Source: Sulfuritalea sp.
GTDB taxonomy: Bacteria; Pseudomonadota; Gammaproteobacteria; Burkholderiales; Rhodocyclaceae
Direction: 5' to 3'
NCBI GenBank assembly: GCA_023229685.1
Contig: JALNYT010000004.1
Location: 291,628-355,627 of the forward strand
Length of the DNA: 64,000 nucleotides
This document shows, piece by piece, positions 43,695 to 52,573 of the stretch; within the stretch, counting starts at the first letter, position 1, and every line of letters begins with the position of its first letter. Under the pieces are notes generated by a model, which ran no database searches, was not told the origin of the DNA, and saw nothing but the letters and a program-made list of their open reading frames with translations. The translations under genes were made by a program, and so were the position numbers.

Positions 43695-44696
43695 TCACAG
43701 CCCCCCAAGTCGTTTGGCATACGAAACCGCGTACGCGGGTGAGCGGAACTGCAGCACCGGATCATTGGTTGGGGCGACACCGTCGGCCATGACCAGCGGA
43801 TCGAAGTTGATGGGTTCGCATTCGGCGCCTTTTTGCGGCGTCGCGGTCTTGATGGTAAGCGTGCCTGCCTTGATCTGCTTTCGATCTTCGGGCCAGGCTA
43901 GCGTCGGATTGTCCTGAGGATCGCCGGCGGTGCCGATGGTCAGCATCATGTCCCAACGCACCGGGCCCTGCTGGGTGCGCCCGATCAGAGCCTGTTCGAG
44001 AAAGTTGGCACCCGCAGTCTTGAGTTCGTCGTCGGACAGTCGCTTTTCACCATCCTGCGGGACGAAGCGCCAGCGCACCAGCGTGGTCTGTTTCTTCCCG
44101 TTGATGAACTTGAAGGTATGGATGCCCCAGTAGGAGCTGTTGGCGTAGCTGGCGGGCGGGTTGTTGGCGGCCAGGTATTCCGACTGGGCCAGGCTGTCGG
44201 GGTGGCTGGCCTTGAAGGCCTTCATTTTCTCCGGGTCAGGCTTGCCGGTGGCGGGGTCGGGCTGCAGGGCCAGCATCAGGTCGAGGAAGGTCTGCGGGCT
44301 GGCGGCACCGAAGATCGGCGTGTTGAGCATGGCCATGTTGTGCAGCGCGCCGCCCGGCAGCTTGAATTGCAGCGCCATGCCGCGAACGCTTTTTGCCGTA
44401 TCCGGCGCCTTCGGATTGCCGCCGGAGAGCGAAAAGCGGGCGATGACTGGCACCGGCTTGCCGGAAAACAGGGCAGAGCGGGTGTAGCGCGCGGCATCCT
44501 TGCTACCGACGAATTCGCCGGCAGCACAGCTGCCCTTGATGTGGTTGCGGCGCTGGCCCGGGGTCACGCCGAAGGTGCCTTCAATCGCAGCGACCACCTG
44601 GTTGGGCTCCACCGGGTTTTCTGCGCTCATTGCCAGCGGTGTGCCAAGGGCGAGCACGCCGACGAGCGCATAGAGCGGCAAGGTATTTTTTTGCAT
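43695..44696 (-). CDS. Catalase-family peroxidase (SrpA-like), periplasmic
   Basis: A 333-residue small catalase-related haem protein with a signal peptide (cut near AMSA). The catalase fold is shown by RRNHIKGSCAAGEF (distal His), VPVIARFSLSGGNPKAPD and SVRGMALQF, and the end FRSPAYAVSYAKRLGG holds the proximal tyrosine. Such short members act as peroxidases in the periplasm. It is the last gene of an operon with a COG4315 protein, an ECF sigma factor and its anti-sigma factor, implying induction by peroxide or envelope oxidation. Confidence 0.88.
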   Translation of the reverse strand: MQKNTLPLYALVGVLALGTPLAMSAENPVEPNQVVAAIEGTFGVTPGQRRNHIKGSCAAGEFVGSKDAARYTRSALFSGKPVPVIARFSLSGGNPKAPDTAKSVRGMALQFKLPGGALHNMAMLNTPIFGAASPQTFLDLMLALQPDPATGKPDPEKMKAFKASHPDSLAQSEYLAANNPPASYANSSYWGIHTFKFINGKKQTTLVRWRFVPQDGEKRLSDDELKTAGANFLEQALIGRTQQGPVRWDMMLTIGTAGDPQDNPTLAWPEDRKQIKAGTLTIKTATPQKGAECEPINFDPLVMADGVAPTNDPVLQFRSPAYAVSYAKRLGGL

Positions 44697-44726
44697 TGTT
44701 CGACTCCTTCTGTTGGGGTTGGGTTC

Positions 44727-45533
44727 TTACTTGTGGTCGATCTGGTCGTAAACCGCCGTCGCGACCAGGGCCAGTTTGCTTTTGTCGATCCCGGCCGAAA
44801 GGGCGTAGCCGAACTTGCCGTCGATCCAGTAGAAGACATTGACCGGGCCTTCCTGCGCAAAGCGGAAAGCAGTGTCCTGATTGGCGGCATTTTCAGTGGA
44901 AACGTAGAGCGTCAGCCGTTGCCCCGAGGCGTCCTGGTACATGAACTGAGCAACGGGACCGACGTTGCCGGGCAGCAGGCGGCCACCGATCAGTTCGTAA
45001 CCGAGCGCCCCGAGCTTGGGCGGACGCACCGGCGTGCCAAGGCGTTTGGATAGCCAGGCGACGAGTTGATCTTCGTGTTCGGCGCTCACTTCCACCGGGC
45101 GGCGCACGTCGGGGCTGAACACGGCGTGTGCCACCGCTGCCCGACGGGGGAGCGGTGATGTTCTGGCCAGGCTCTCCGCCGGTGGATAGCGGTCGTGCAC
45201 CAGCCAGCCGGCAAGGCCGCTGACCAGCGCGATAAGTAAGCTGGCGGCAATGCGCTGCAGCGACCAGCGGGCCAGCAACGGCTTCCGCAGGCGGTCGACC
45301 GCGGTTGCGGACGGCGGCGATGCCAACACGCTCAGATTTTCCGGCAGCGGTTCGTCAAGCACCGGGTTGAACAAGGACCTGAGGGCCTGCTTTTGGGTCA
45401 GATAGGCGCGCACACGTTCGGCTTCGTCCGGCTGTGCGGCCAGATAGTCCTCCACTTCGCCGCGCCGGGCGTCGGTGAGGGCGCCATCGACGTAGGCTTG
45501 CAGGTCGGCTTCGGTAATCTGGAGTTGGTTCAT
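44727..45533 (-). CDS. Anti-sigma factor, transmembrane
   Basis: A 268-residue protein with a short N-terminal helical anti-sigma-like region (LQAYVDGALTDARRGEVEDYL, zinc-finger type fold without a full HxxxCxxC), one hydrophobic helix near residue 95 (IAASLLIALVSGLAGWLV) and a periplasmic domain. It overlaps the sigma gene by 4 nt, the standard pairing. Release of the sigma factor on an envelope signal is the inferred mechanism. Confidence 0.85.
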   Translation of the reverse strand: MNQLQITEADLQAYVDGALTDARRGEVEDYLAAQPDEAERVRAYLTQKQALRSLFNPVLDEPLPENLSVLASPPSATAVDRLRKPLLARWSLQRIAASLLIALVSGLAGWLVHDRYPPAESLARTSPLPRRAAVAHAVFSPDVRRPVEVSAEHEDQLVAWLSKRLGTPVRPPKLGALGYELIGGRLLPGNVGPVAQFMYQDASGQRLTLYVSTENAANQDTAFRFAQEGPVNVFYWIDGKFGYALSAGIDKSKLALVATAVYDQIDHK

Positions 45534-46030
45534 CGCACGACCTTCAGGTTTGCGGTTTGTGGCTGGCCTTCCATGATCGAGCGCAGCCTTTCCCGTCCGC
45601 GCGAGAGGCGGGACATGACGGTACCGATCGGGATGTCCAGCGTGGCCGCGATGTCTGCATAGCTCATTTCTTCCAGGGCAACCAGCAGCAGGACTTCGCG
45701 CTGCTCATCGGGGAGATGGCCGAGGGCGGATGCGAGATCTCGCAACTCCAGCCCGTCGTTCTGCGTGGCACGCGTCGGCACGTCGGAATCATCCTCGTCG
45801 ATGGAATGAGTGGGGAGCCTTGGCCGGCGCAATTGATCGACCCGCAGGTTGTGCATGATGCCGAACAGCCATGCCCGCATGTCGCTGCCGGCCTGCCACT
45901 GATGGAACCGGGACCAGGCCCGCTCCAGCGTGTCCTGCACCAGATCGTCGGCCGCCGCGCGATCACCGAGCAGCGCCCGCGCATAACGGCGCAGACGTGG
46001 AATCTCGGCCAGGATCGCGTGGCTTTCCAC
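45530..46030 (-). CDS. ECF sigma factor
   Basis: A 166-residue sigma-70 family protein with region 2 (RRYARALLGDRAAADDLVQDTLERAW and MRAWLFGIMHNLRVDQLRR) and region 4 (LPDEQREVLLLVALEEMSYADIAATLDIPIGTVMSRL), quoted in parts. A GTG start 5 nt after the upstream stop is chosen; an in-frame longer version would overlap the COG4315 gene. Translation is coupled to the anti-sigma gene. It probably directs its own operon. Confidence 0.88.
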   Translation of the reverse strand: MESHAILAEIPRLRRYARALLGDRAAADDLVQDTLERAWSRFHQWQAGSDMRAWLFGIMHNLRVDQLRRPRLPTHSIDEDDSDVPTRATQNDGLELRDLASALGHLPDEQREVLLLVALEEMSYADIAATLDIPIGTVMSRLSRGRERLRSIMEGQPQTANLKVVR

Positions 46031-46035
46031 TCTGC

Positions 46036-46401
46036 TTAGGGTTTCGCGACGTGCCAGGTGTTGTTGAGGAAGCCGTCGCCGGTCATGTCGCCCGGCTTCT
46101 GGTCCTTGATCCAGTAATACAGTGGCTTGCCTTTCAGCGCCCACTGCTTCTTGCCGTCGTCGCGGGTGATGATGCTGTAGTCGCCGCTGGCGGTATCGCC
46201 GTCCGTTGCCAGAAGCGGCGGCCAGTTGGCGGCACAGGGGCCGTTGCAGGCGCTCTTGCCGCCGGCATCTTTGTCGAAGGTATAGAGCGTCATGCCGTTG
46301 CTGCCGGTGAGCATGCCGTTGGACACCATGGCCGGCGCGGCGGCATAGGCCGCCAGCGAAAGGGACGCAAGCAGGGCGAGCGCGAGTTTATGAATTGTCA
46401 T
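46036..46401 (-). CDS. COG4315-type exported protein (secreted repeat domain)
   Basis: A 121-residue protein with a signal peptide (cut near AAYAAA) and the family core GMTLYTFDKDAGGKSACNGPCAANWPPL, and WALKGKPLYYWIKDQKPGDMTGDG. The two cysteines in CNGPC may form a disulfide. Function of the family is unknown; it is often placed beside ECF sigma/anti-sigma pairs, as here, where it is the first gene of the operon. CGGAGATCAAA precedes ATG. Confidence 0.85.
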   Translation of the reverse strand: MTIHKLALALLASLSLAAYAAAPAMVSNGMLTGSNGMTLYTFDKDAGGKSACNGPCAANWPPLLATDGDTASGDYSIITRDDGKKQWALKGKPLYYWIKDQKPGDMTGDGFLNNTWHVAKP

Positions 46402-46438
46402 TTTGATCTCCGTTGGGGTTGGGGGTGCTACCCCTGCA

Positions 46439-46466
46439 TTAACGGAAAGAAGCCTGCACTTATTCC
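46439..46466 (-). promoter_or_regulatory. ECF-type promoter of the catalase operon
   Basis: On the minus strand GGAATAA and CGTTAA are 15 nt apart, about 38 nt before the first gene. The GGAAT-type -35 element is typical of ECF sigma factors, suggesting autoregulation by the operon's own sigma factor. Confidence 0.45.
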
Positions 46467-46492
46467 ATGCGGTGCAAAATAGATTTCCCGCC

Positions 46493-47335
46493 TCAGCCCG
46501 CGTCCGGATAGTCGGCACCCAGCGAAACGTCACGCCACTTTTCGATTTCCGCGGCGAAGTCCTTGAGCTTCGAGGCGGCCAGTTCGTAGGCAGGCCGCCC
46601 CAGGAGCAAATGCAGTGGCGGTTCGGGGGATTCGACGGCTTGAATGATCGCTTCCGCCGCGCGTACCGGGTCGCCCTGCTGGGTGCCGCTGTGGCTCTGG
46701 ACCGCCGCCCGGCGCGCACCGGCCAATTTGGCATAGTCGGCAATCGCGTTCCTCGGTGTCTTCAGCGAGCGGCCGGCCCAATCCGTGCGGAACGGTCCCG
46801 GCTCGACGATGGTGACCTTGATGCCGAGCGGCGCGGTTTCCTTGGCCAGTGCTTCGGACAGGCCCTCCACGGCGAACTTGGTGGCGTTGTAATAGCCGAT
46901 GCCGGGAAAGCCGATCAGGCCGCCAATGGACGAAACGTTGACAACGTGGCCGTGGCGGCGCGCCCGCATGCCGGGGAGGACGGCCCTGGTCATGTTGGCC
47001 AGTCCGAAAACATTCGTCTCGAACATGGCGCGGACTTCGTCCTCCTCACCCTCCTCGAGTGCGGCGAGGTAGCCGTAGCCGGCGTTGTTCACCAGCACGT
47101 CGATGCGACCAAAGCGCTTTTCGGCCTGCGCGACGACGTCGGCAATTTGCCGCGGCAGCGTGACGTCCAGCGCTGCGACGAGCGCGTTGGCATGCGCTGC
47201 GAATTCATCGAGCGTGGCCGGATTGCGCGCCGTCACCACCACGCTGTTGCCGCGCTTGAGCAAGACGCGCGTGAGTTCGCGCCCGAAACCCGTCGAACAA
47301 CCGGTGATGAGCCAGACCGCATTATTGGAAGCCAT
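46493..47335 (-). CDS. Short-chain dehydrogenase/reductase
   Basis: A 280-residue SDR with cofactor motif TGCSTGFG (TGxxxGxG), NNAGYGYL, catalytic VNVSSIGG and YYNATK. An arginine-rich ARNPATLDE segment after beta-2 suggests NADP. Substrate unknown. The start is fixed by AGGAGTTGATC before ATG. Same strand as the upstream hydrolase and 28 nt from it, so cotranscription is likely. Confidence 0.88.
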   Translation of the reverse strand: MASNNAVWLITGCSTGFGRELTRVLLKRGNSVVVTARNPATLDEFAAHANALVAALDVTLPRQIADVVAQAEKRFGRIDVLVNNAGYGYLAALEEGEEDEVRAMFETNVFGLANMTRAVLPGMRARRHGHVVNVSSIGGLIGFPGIGYYNATKFAVEGLSEALAKETAPLGIKVTIVEPGPFRTDWAGRSLKTPRNAIADYAKLAGARRAAVQSHSGTQQGDPVRAAEAIIQAVESPEPPLHLLLGRPAYELAASKLKDFAAEIEKWRDVSLGADYPDAG

Positions 47336-47363
47336 GATCAACTCCTGTTTGGAAAGGGTTGCA

Positions 47364-48221
47364 CTATGTTTGGCCGGCGGCACGATCCAGCCAGTCGGTG
47401 ACCAGCGGCCAGAGCGCGGCCTCGCTTTGCGGCTTGAAGAAGCCGAAGTGGCCGATGCGCGGCAGGCCGCGTTGCGCGGCTTCGAGCACACGGTAATCGA
47501 CCGCCCGCTTGCGGTAGGCGCCATGAATCAGGCGCGAGCCGTCTTCGAGCAGCATTTCGTCATCGGCGAAGGTCAGGGCGAGGACCGGATAGTCGGCGCT
47601 GGCATAGGCTTCGCGCGCGCCCGGCTCGCCGGTCAGCAGGTAGTCCGGCGTCAGGCACCAGCGTCGCCACTGGAACATCGCCCCGGTGGGCAGGTCGCCG
47701 ATGACGCCCAGACGTGCGCCGGGGAAGTAGCCGAAAATAGGGCAGAACACGGGTGCCAGCACGTGCCACATCAGGGGCGCCGAGCGGCGGATGCGCGGAG
47801 TTATGTGGCGCATCGAACCGCTGCCGACGGCGATGTTGACCAAACCCGCGAGGCGCTCGCGCGAAGGCAGCAGCGGCGCGACCTGGCCACCGAAACTATG
47901 GCCGACGACAAACACGGGCCGTTGCGGCGAGATTTCGCTGACCTCCTGCAGCAGGGCGTCGTAATCCTTGTTCAGCCAGTCGCTGAGGTTCGCCTTGACA
48001 CGGCGCAGCGAGCCCGTCAGCGACTCGCCGATGCCCCGGTAATCGAAGGTCCACGCCGTGTAGCCGCAGGTCGCCAGGTGTCGGGCGAAAGACGCGTAGA
48101 AAGACTGGGGAACGGCCATCGCTGCAGCGATGATCACGTGTCCCTTGACCGGGCCCTCCGGGTCGAACCGGTAAGCGGCAAGCGGGTGGCCGTCCCTGGC
48201 GGTGATGGTGACTCGCTTCAT
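47364..48221 (-). CDS. Alpha/beta hydrolase
   Basis: A 285-residue alpha/beta hydrolase with the nucleophile elbow GHSFGG and the oxyanion-side FDYRGIGESL. The C-terminal RIGHFGFFKPQ contains a candidate catalytic His. The fold and length match predicted lysophospholipase-like esterases. It lies between the thioesterase and the SDR genes, suggesting a small lipid or acyl-CoA metabolism operon; this is inference. Confidence 0.83.
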   Translation of the reverse strand: MKRVTITARDGHPLAAYRFDPEGPVKGHVIIAAAMAVPQSFYASFARHLATCGYTAWTFDYRGIGESLTGSLRRVKANLSDWLNKDYDALLQEVSEISPQRPVFVVGHSFGGQVAPLLPSRERLAGLVNIAVGSGSMRHITPRIRRSAPLMWHVLAPVFCPIFGYFPGARLGVIGDLPTGAMFQWRRWCLTPDYLLTGEPGAREAYASADYPVLALTFADDEMLLEDGSRLIHGAYRKRAVDYRVLEAAQRGLPRIGHFGFFKPQSEAALWPLVTDWLDRAAGQT

Positions 48222-48230
48222 GGATCCTCG

Positions 48231-48665
48231 TCAGTAGCGTATTGGAGTCGAAAGAACGGCCATCGTGACACGGGCCACGCAAACCAGCTTGTCCGCTTCA
48301 TCATGGATGCGTACATCCCAGACATGGCTGCTGCGCCCCAGGTGCAAAGGGCGCGCCGTGCCGAACACCCAGCCGCTTTCGACGGCCCGAATGTGGTTGG
48401 CATTGATTTCCTGCCCGACGCAGTGAAACTTCGCGGGATCGACGACAAAAGCCGCCGCCCATGAACTCAAGGTTTCGGCCAGCACCAGCGACACCCCGCC
48501 GTGCAAAACGCCCGCCGGTTGCCGGGTACGCTGATCGACGGGCATGCGCCCCTTGAGATAGTCGTCGCCGGCCTCGATCAGTTCGATGCCGAGATGGCCG
48601 TTCGCGCAGTTTTGACCGCGCCGGTTAGCTTCGTCCAAAGGAAAAGAGGTGTGCCAGATCGCCAT
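48231..48665 (-). CDS. Hotdog-fold thioesterase
   Basis: A 144-residue protein of the PaaI/MenI-like group: NGHLGIELIEAGDDYLKGRMPV, then GVLHGGVSLVLAETLSSWAA, with the HGG motif and a catalytic Glu in the following helix. The likely substrates are acyl-CoA esters. The start at MAIWHTSFPLDE is set by family length; an upstream frame of 33 residues is dismissed. It heads the hydrolase-SDR group. Confidence 0.85.
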   Translation of the reverse strand: MAIWHTSFPLDEANRRGQNCANGHLGIELIEAGDDYLKGRMPVDQRTRQPAGVLHGGVSLVLAETLSSWAAAFVVDPAKFHCVGQEINANHIRAVESGWVFGTARPLHLGRSSHVWDVRIHDEADKLVCVARVTMAVLSTPIRY

Positions 48666-48859
48666 GGTGGATTTATCGCCAGGTTTCAATAGTTGATGCG
48701 AAAAGCTTCGCCGAGAACTATACCGTACCTCAGCCGGCAGGCTGGTCAGTGCCGTTTGCCGCAAAATTCTGCAATGACCGACTAAACTCCGGTCAGCTTT
48801 TCGGCAGCCAGCGCGCTGCGTGATGCTCCGGACCTCGCACCAAACTGAAGGAGACCTCC

Positions 48860-49168
48860 ATGGTATTGCTCGAATTTTCGATGGCGCCTTCCACCAAGGG
48901 CGAAAGCATGAGTCCCTATGTTGCGCGCATCCTCGACATCATCGACAAGAGCGGCCTGCCTTATCAGCTCACGCCGATGGGGACGATCATCGAAGGCGAA
49001 TGGGACGAAGTCATGGCCGTCGTCACCGCCTGCTTCAAGGCGATGCAGACCGACTGCGAACGGATCGGCACCCACATCAAGATCGACTACCGGGCGGGCC
49101 CCGGCAGCCGCATGAAATCGAAGATCGACGCCGTCGAGCAGAAACTCGGCCGCAAGCTTTCCACCTGA
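48860..49168 (+). CDS. MTH1187 family thiamine-binding protein
   Basis: A 102-residue DUF77/Thiamine_BP protein with a ferredoxin-like fold: VLLEFSMAPSTKGESMSPYV and LPYQLTPMGTIIEGEWDEVM are the family hallmarks. Structures of homologues bind thiamine or related pyrimidines. AAGGAGACCTCC precedes ATG. A truncated, stop-containing relative (86% identical over 129 nt) lies 10.2 kb to the right, after livF. Confidence 0.88.
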   Translation: MVLLEFSMAPSTKGESMSPYVARILDIIDKSGLPYQLTPMGTIIEGEWDEVMAVVTACFKAMQTDCERIGTHIKIDYRAGPGSRMKSKIDAVEQKLGRKLST

Positions 49169-49216
49169 CACGGGGCAAAGGGGGCACTCACGCTTCGGTC
49201 ACGGCGACAAGAAACA

Positions 49217-49235
49217 GCCCTTCGCGGGGAAGGGC
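49217..49235. terminator. Hairpin between convergent genes
   Basis: A 7-bp stem, GCCCTTC and GAAGGGC with loop GCGGG, lies 5 nt before the stop of the sensor kinase gene on the opposite strand. No long T run. Confidence 0.45.
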
Positions 49236-49240
49236 CCCGA

Positions 49241-51919
49241 CTAAGGGGCGGTGACAGGCAGCGCCACCCGAAAGCATGCGCCGGAATCGGAGCCCTCGGC
49301 AAGCGTCAGGGATCCGCCCAGGTGACGCAAGATTTGCCAGCTGATGGTCAGGCCGAGGCCCGCGCCGCTCGCGCCGGTCTGCGTGTGCGCCCATCCGCGA
49401 ACGAATTTCGAAAAAATTCGCTCGCGTTCCTCCGGCCGAATGCCCGGTCCGTTGTCGCTGATGAGCACCTCATAGGTGCCCTCGTGAATGCGACTGGTGA
49501 CGTGCACTTGCGGTCGCGGACTCGTGTTGTACTTTATGGCGTTGGAAATCAGGTTGATAAAGACCTGGGCAATGCGATCGGCATTGGCCCTGACCGTCAC
49601 CCCGGCGACGCGCTCGCCGCTGGACAAGCGCACCTTGGTCGTCGCGACCAGCCCCTGACAGACGCGAATGGAATTCTCCAGCGCGACCTCCGGATCAATC
49701 AGCGTCACGTCGACCGGGGCCTCTCCCCGCTCGAGCATGTTCAGGTCCAGTGTGCTGTCCAGGAGCCGCGTCAGGCGTTCACTCTCCTCGTTGATGATGC
49801 GCACGAAGCGAGCGGCCTTTTCCGGCTTCAGGTCGGGAGTATGGCGAAGAATTTCGGAGAATGACCGGATCGAGGCCATCGGGGTGCGCACCTCGTGGCT
49901 TACCTGGCTGAGGAATTCGTCCTTCTGGCTGTCCAGTTGCTTCAGGCGCTCAACGGCTTCACCGAGTTGCCGCGACTTTTCTTCCAGCTCCTGGCTGTAG
50001 GCGCGGACCCGCTGGGTCTCGTCGGCGATCTTCATCAGCTCGTCGAGACTGATCGTCTCGACGGTCACTACCTGCGAGACCAGCGCGCGGGCCGAGGCCG
50101 CGCCAACGCTACCGGCGAGCTTTCGCTCCAGCTGCGTGATGAAGGTATCGTCTGCGATCGGCGTATCGACGCCGAGATTCTGCGCGCTGGCCGCCTGCCG
50201 GAAAAACTCCCGCGCCTCGTACTCGCCGAGGATGCGCTGTGCCAGCACGCTCAACTCCTGCACCGGCGCCGTGCGGCGCATTACGATCGACGCCGTGTCG
50301 GCAGGGGCGCGAAATACGTCGACGAACAAGGTGCTCTGGAGGCGCTCCAGCGGTCTTGGCTCCCGGGCGAGCGAGACCGCCGCGAACAGGAAGGTGTTGA
50401 CCCCCAGGCTCCAGAAAACGGAATGCACCAGCGGATCCATTCCGTTCAGGCCGAACAGCGCCTGCGGCCGCAGCCATGCGAGGCCGAACAGCCCGCTCTC
50501 CACCACGTCGGGGGTGACGATGAACCCGAAATTGGGCAATAGCAGCGTGTAAGCCCAAAGCCCCGCGCCCGCAGCGAGACCGACCAGCGCGCCGCCGACA
50601 TTGGCGTGACGCCAGAACAAGCCGCCGACCAGAGACGGCAGAAACTGGGCGACGCCGGCGAATGCGATGAGGCCGATCGAGGCAAGGGCTCCCGGCGAGC
50701 CGCTCAGGCGGAAATACAGGAAGCCGAGCATCAGCAGCACGCAGATGCTGATGCGCCTGGAACTCATCAGCAGGCCGCGGATTTCGCCGCTGACGCTTTC
50801 ACGCACCCAGTTCAGCTGCAATGCGATCGGCATCACAATGTGATTGGACACCATGGTGGAAATCGCGATGCACGAGACAATCACCATCGAGGTGGCCGAC
50901 GAAAAGCCGCCGAGGAAGGCGAACATTGCGACCGCATCATGGCCGGCCCACATCGGCAACGTGAGCACGAACATGTCCGGATTGGATCCCGCAGGCAGGA
51001 AGGCGATGCCCGCAATCGCAATCGGGACGATGAACAGGCAGGTAAGAAAGAGGTAGAGCGGGAACAGCCAGGAGGCGGTGCGCTGCTGGCGCTCGTCGGA
51101 GCTCTCGACCACGATGACGTGGAACTCGCGCGGCAGGCAGACGATCGCGGCCGCGGCGAGAAAGGTGGTGGTAATCCAGCGCGACCCGAACGCATCCGGT
51201 GCATGCAGCAATTCGGGTGGCGCGTGCGCGAAGATTGCTGTGGGTCCGCCGCCGATCCCCCAGACCACCAGCACGCCGACCACCACCAGCGCGGCAAGCT
51301 TGACCACCGCTTCGAAGGCGATTGCCGCGACGACGCCAGGGTGCTGCTCCTTGGCGTCGATGTTGCGCGTGCCGAACAGGACCGAGAATATCGCGAGACC
51401 CACGGTGATCCAGAAGCCGAGCCGGAAATCCGGTCCGGCGATGGGGAGTCCGGCGAGCGGATCAGGCCCGGCGTTGCCGACGACCTGAAAACTCGTCGTG
51501 ATCGCCTTGAGCTGCAGCGCGATGTAAGGCATCGACACGACAACGCTGATCAGTGTCACGAGCGCGGCGAGTGGCGCACTCTTGCCGTAACGCGAGGAGA
51601 TCATGTCGGCGATGGAGGTAATTCCGTGGAGATGACCAATGCGTACCAGCTTGCGCAACAGCAACCACCATCCGGCAAAAATCAGCGTCGGGCCGAGGTA
51701 GATCGTCGCGAATTCGAGCCCGCTGCGGGCCGCCGAACCGACCGCTCCGTAAAACGTCCACGACGAGCAATAGACCGAAATCGACAGCGTGTAGACCAGC
51801 GGCGACTGCAGCCAGCCAAGGCGTCCGGAGCGGGCACGCCGGTCCCCCACATAAGCCAGGGCAAACAGCACCGCGACATAGATCAGTGCAATGGCGAGGA
51901 CGAGATTGGCGGACCGCAT
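49241..51919 (-). CDS. Sodium:solute symporter-histidine kinase fusion (CbrA-like)
   Basis: An 892-residue sensor with an N-terminal SSF/SLC5-type domain of about 13 helices (to ~residue 480), a STAC-like linker (FITQLERKLAGSVGAAS), a coiled coil and a histidine kinase core: H-box SQVSHEVRTPMASI, N-box INLISNAIKYN, G1 DNGPGI and G2 GAGLGL. Such fusions (for example CbrA) couple transport or sensing of a solute to phosphorylation. The start ATG overlaps the stop of a small membrane gene (TAATG). The next gene upstream is a response regulator. Confidence 0.92.
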   Translation of the reverse strand: MRSANLVLAIALIYVAVLFALAYVGDRRARSGRLGWLQSPLVYTLSISVYCSSWTFYGAVGSAARSGLEFATIYLGPTLIFAGWWLLLRKLVRIGHLHGITSIADMISSRYGKSAPLAALVTLISVVVSMPYIALQLKAITTSFQVVGNAGPDPLAGLPIAGPDFRLGFWITVGLAIFSVLFGTRNIDAKEQHPGVVAAIAFEAVVKLAALVVVGVLVVWGIGGGPTAIFAHAPPELLHAPDAFGSRWITTTFLAAAAIVCLPREFHVIVVESSDERQQRTASWLFPLYLFLTCLFIVPIAIAGIAFLPAGSNPDMFVLTLPMWAGHDAVAMFAFLGGFSSATSMVIVSCIAISTMVSNHIVMPIALQLNWVRESVSGEIRGLLMSSRRISICVLLMLGFLYFRLSGSPGALASIGLIAFAGVAQFLPSLVGGLFWRHANVGGALVGLAAGAGLWAYTLLLPNFGFIVTPDVVESGLFGLAWLRPQALFGLNGMDPLVHSVFWSLGVNTFLFAAVSLAREPRPLERLQSTLFVDVFRAPADTASIVMRRTAPVQELSVLAQRILGEYEAREFFRQAASAQNLGVDTPIADDTFITQLERKLAGSVGAASARALVSQVVTVETISLDELMKIADETQRVRAYSQELEEKSRQLGEAVERLKQLDSQKDEFLSQVSHEVRTPMASIRSFSEILRHTPDLKPEKAARFVRIINEESERLTRLLDSTLDLNMLERGEAPVDVTLIDPEVALENSIRVCQGLVATTKVRLSSGERVAGVTVRANADRIAQVFINLISNAIKYNTSPRPQVHVTSRIHEGTYEVLISDNGPGIRPEERERIFSKFVRGWAHTQTGASGAGLGLTISWQILRHLGGSLTLAEGSDSGACFRVALPVTAP

Positions 51920-52122
51920 TACAGGCGACGCGCCAGCAGCGCCGCAGCGGCGATCAGCCCGAGCCACACGCCGAACACGTAAATCACGATCAGCGGAAGT
52001 CCGGCGAACTCGACATCGGCGGCAAATATCCTGATCACCGGTGGCATCAGCAGCGCCACACCCAGTACCGGCAGCAGCGCGGCGGCATCGCGAAGGCGTC
52101 CCGAGGTCGGCGGCGGCTTCAC
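51919..52122 (-). CDS. Small membrane protein overlapping the sensor kinase gene
   Basis: A 67-residue protein with two hydrophobic helices (AALLPVLGVALLMPPVI and LPLIVIYVFGVWLGLIAA). Its stop shares bases with the kinase start (TAATG), implying translational coupling. In Pseudomonas a small gene, cbrX, is coupled in the same way to cbrA; this could be an analogue, though I cannot claim homology. A role as a regulator or subunit of the symporter domain is inferred. Confidence 0.7.
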   Translation of the reverse strand: MKPPPTSGRLRDAAALLPVLGVALLMPPVIRIFAADVEFAGLPLIVIYVFGVWLGLIAAAALLARRL

Positions 52123-52137
52123 GGCTGAATGGCGGCG

Positions 52138-52509
52138 TCAGGCCCGCGCTGTGAGGTGGCGCACCGCGTCGACGATGTCGCGGTTCGAGAATGGCTTCGT
52201 CATGAACGCCTCGACGCCGATCGTTTCCGCCATTTGGCGGTCATGCGCCTGCCCCTTGGCCGTCAGCACGATGACTGGAATCGATTTGAGCACAGGATCG
52301 GACTTGACGAATTTGAGCACCTCGAAGCCGTTCAGCAGGGGCAGCATGACATCGAGGATCATGGTGTCGGGCGGATCGAAGCGCAGGTGCCGCATGGCTG
52401 CTTCGCCGTCGATCGCCGCGCGCACCTCGAAGCCTTCCCGCTCGAGCACGAAGGTGAGCGATTCGACTAGGTGAGAATCATCCTCGACAATCAGGATTCG
52501 GACGGCCAT
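52138..52509 (-). CDS. Receiver-only response regulator
   Basis: A 123-residue CheY-like domain with no output domain: acidic pair VEDD, phospho-acceptor Asp in MILDVMLP, Thr in VLTAKG and Lys in TKPFS. It starts the regulator-small protein-kinase unit, 15 nt before the membrane gene. Lacking a DNA-binding domain, it must pass the signal by phosphotransfer or protein contact, possibly to the Xre regulator upstream or to the kinase itself. Confidence 0.9.
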   Translation of the reverse strand: MAVRILIVEDDSHLVESLTFVLEREGFEVRAAIDGEAAMRHLRFDPPDTMILDVMLPLLNGFEVLKFVKSDPVLKSIPVIVLTAKGQAHDRQMAETIGVEAFMTKPFSNRDIVDAVRHLTARA

Positions 52510-52573
52510 TCGCTACTCCTCCTGCCCGCTCGATCGGCGGGTCGTTGCGCAAGTGTAGCGCGTCTGCGCCGCG

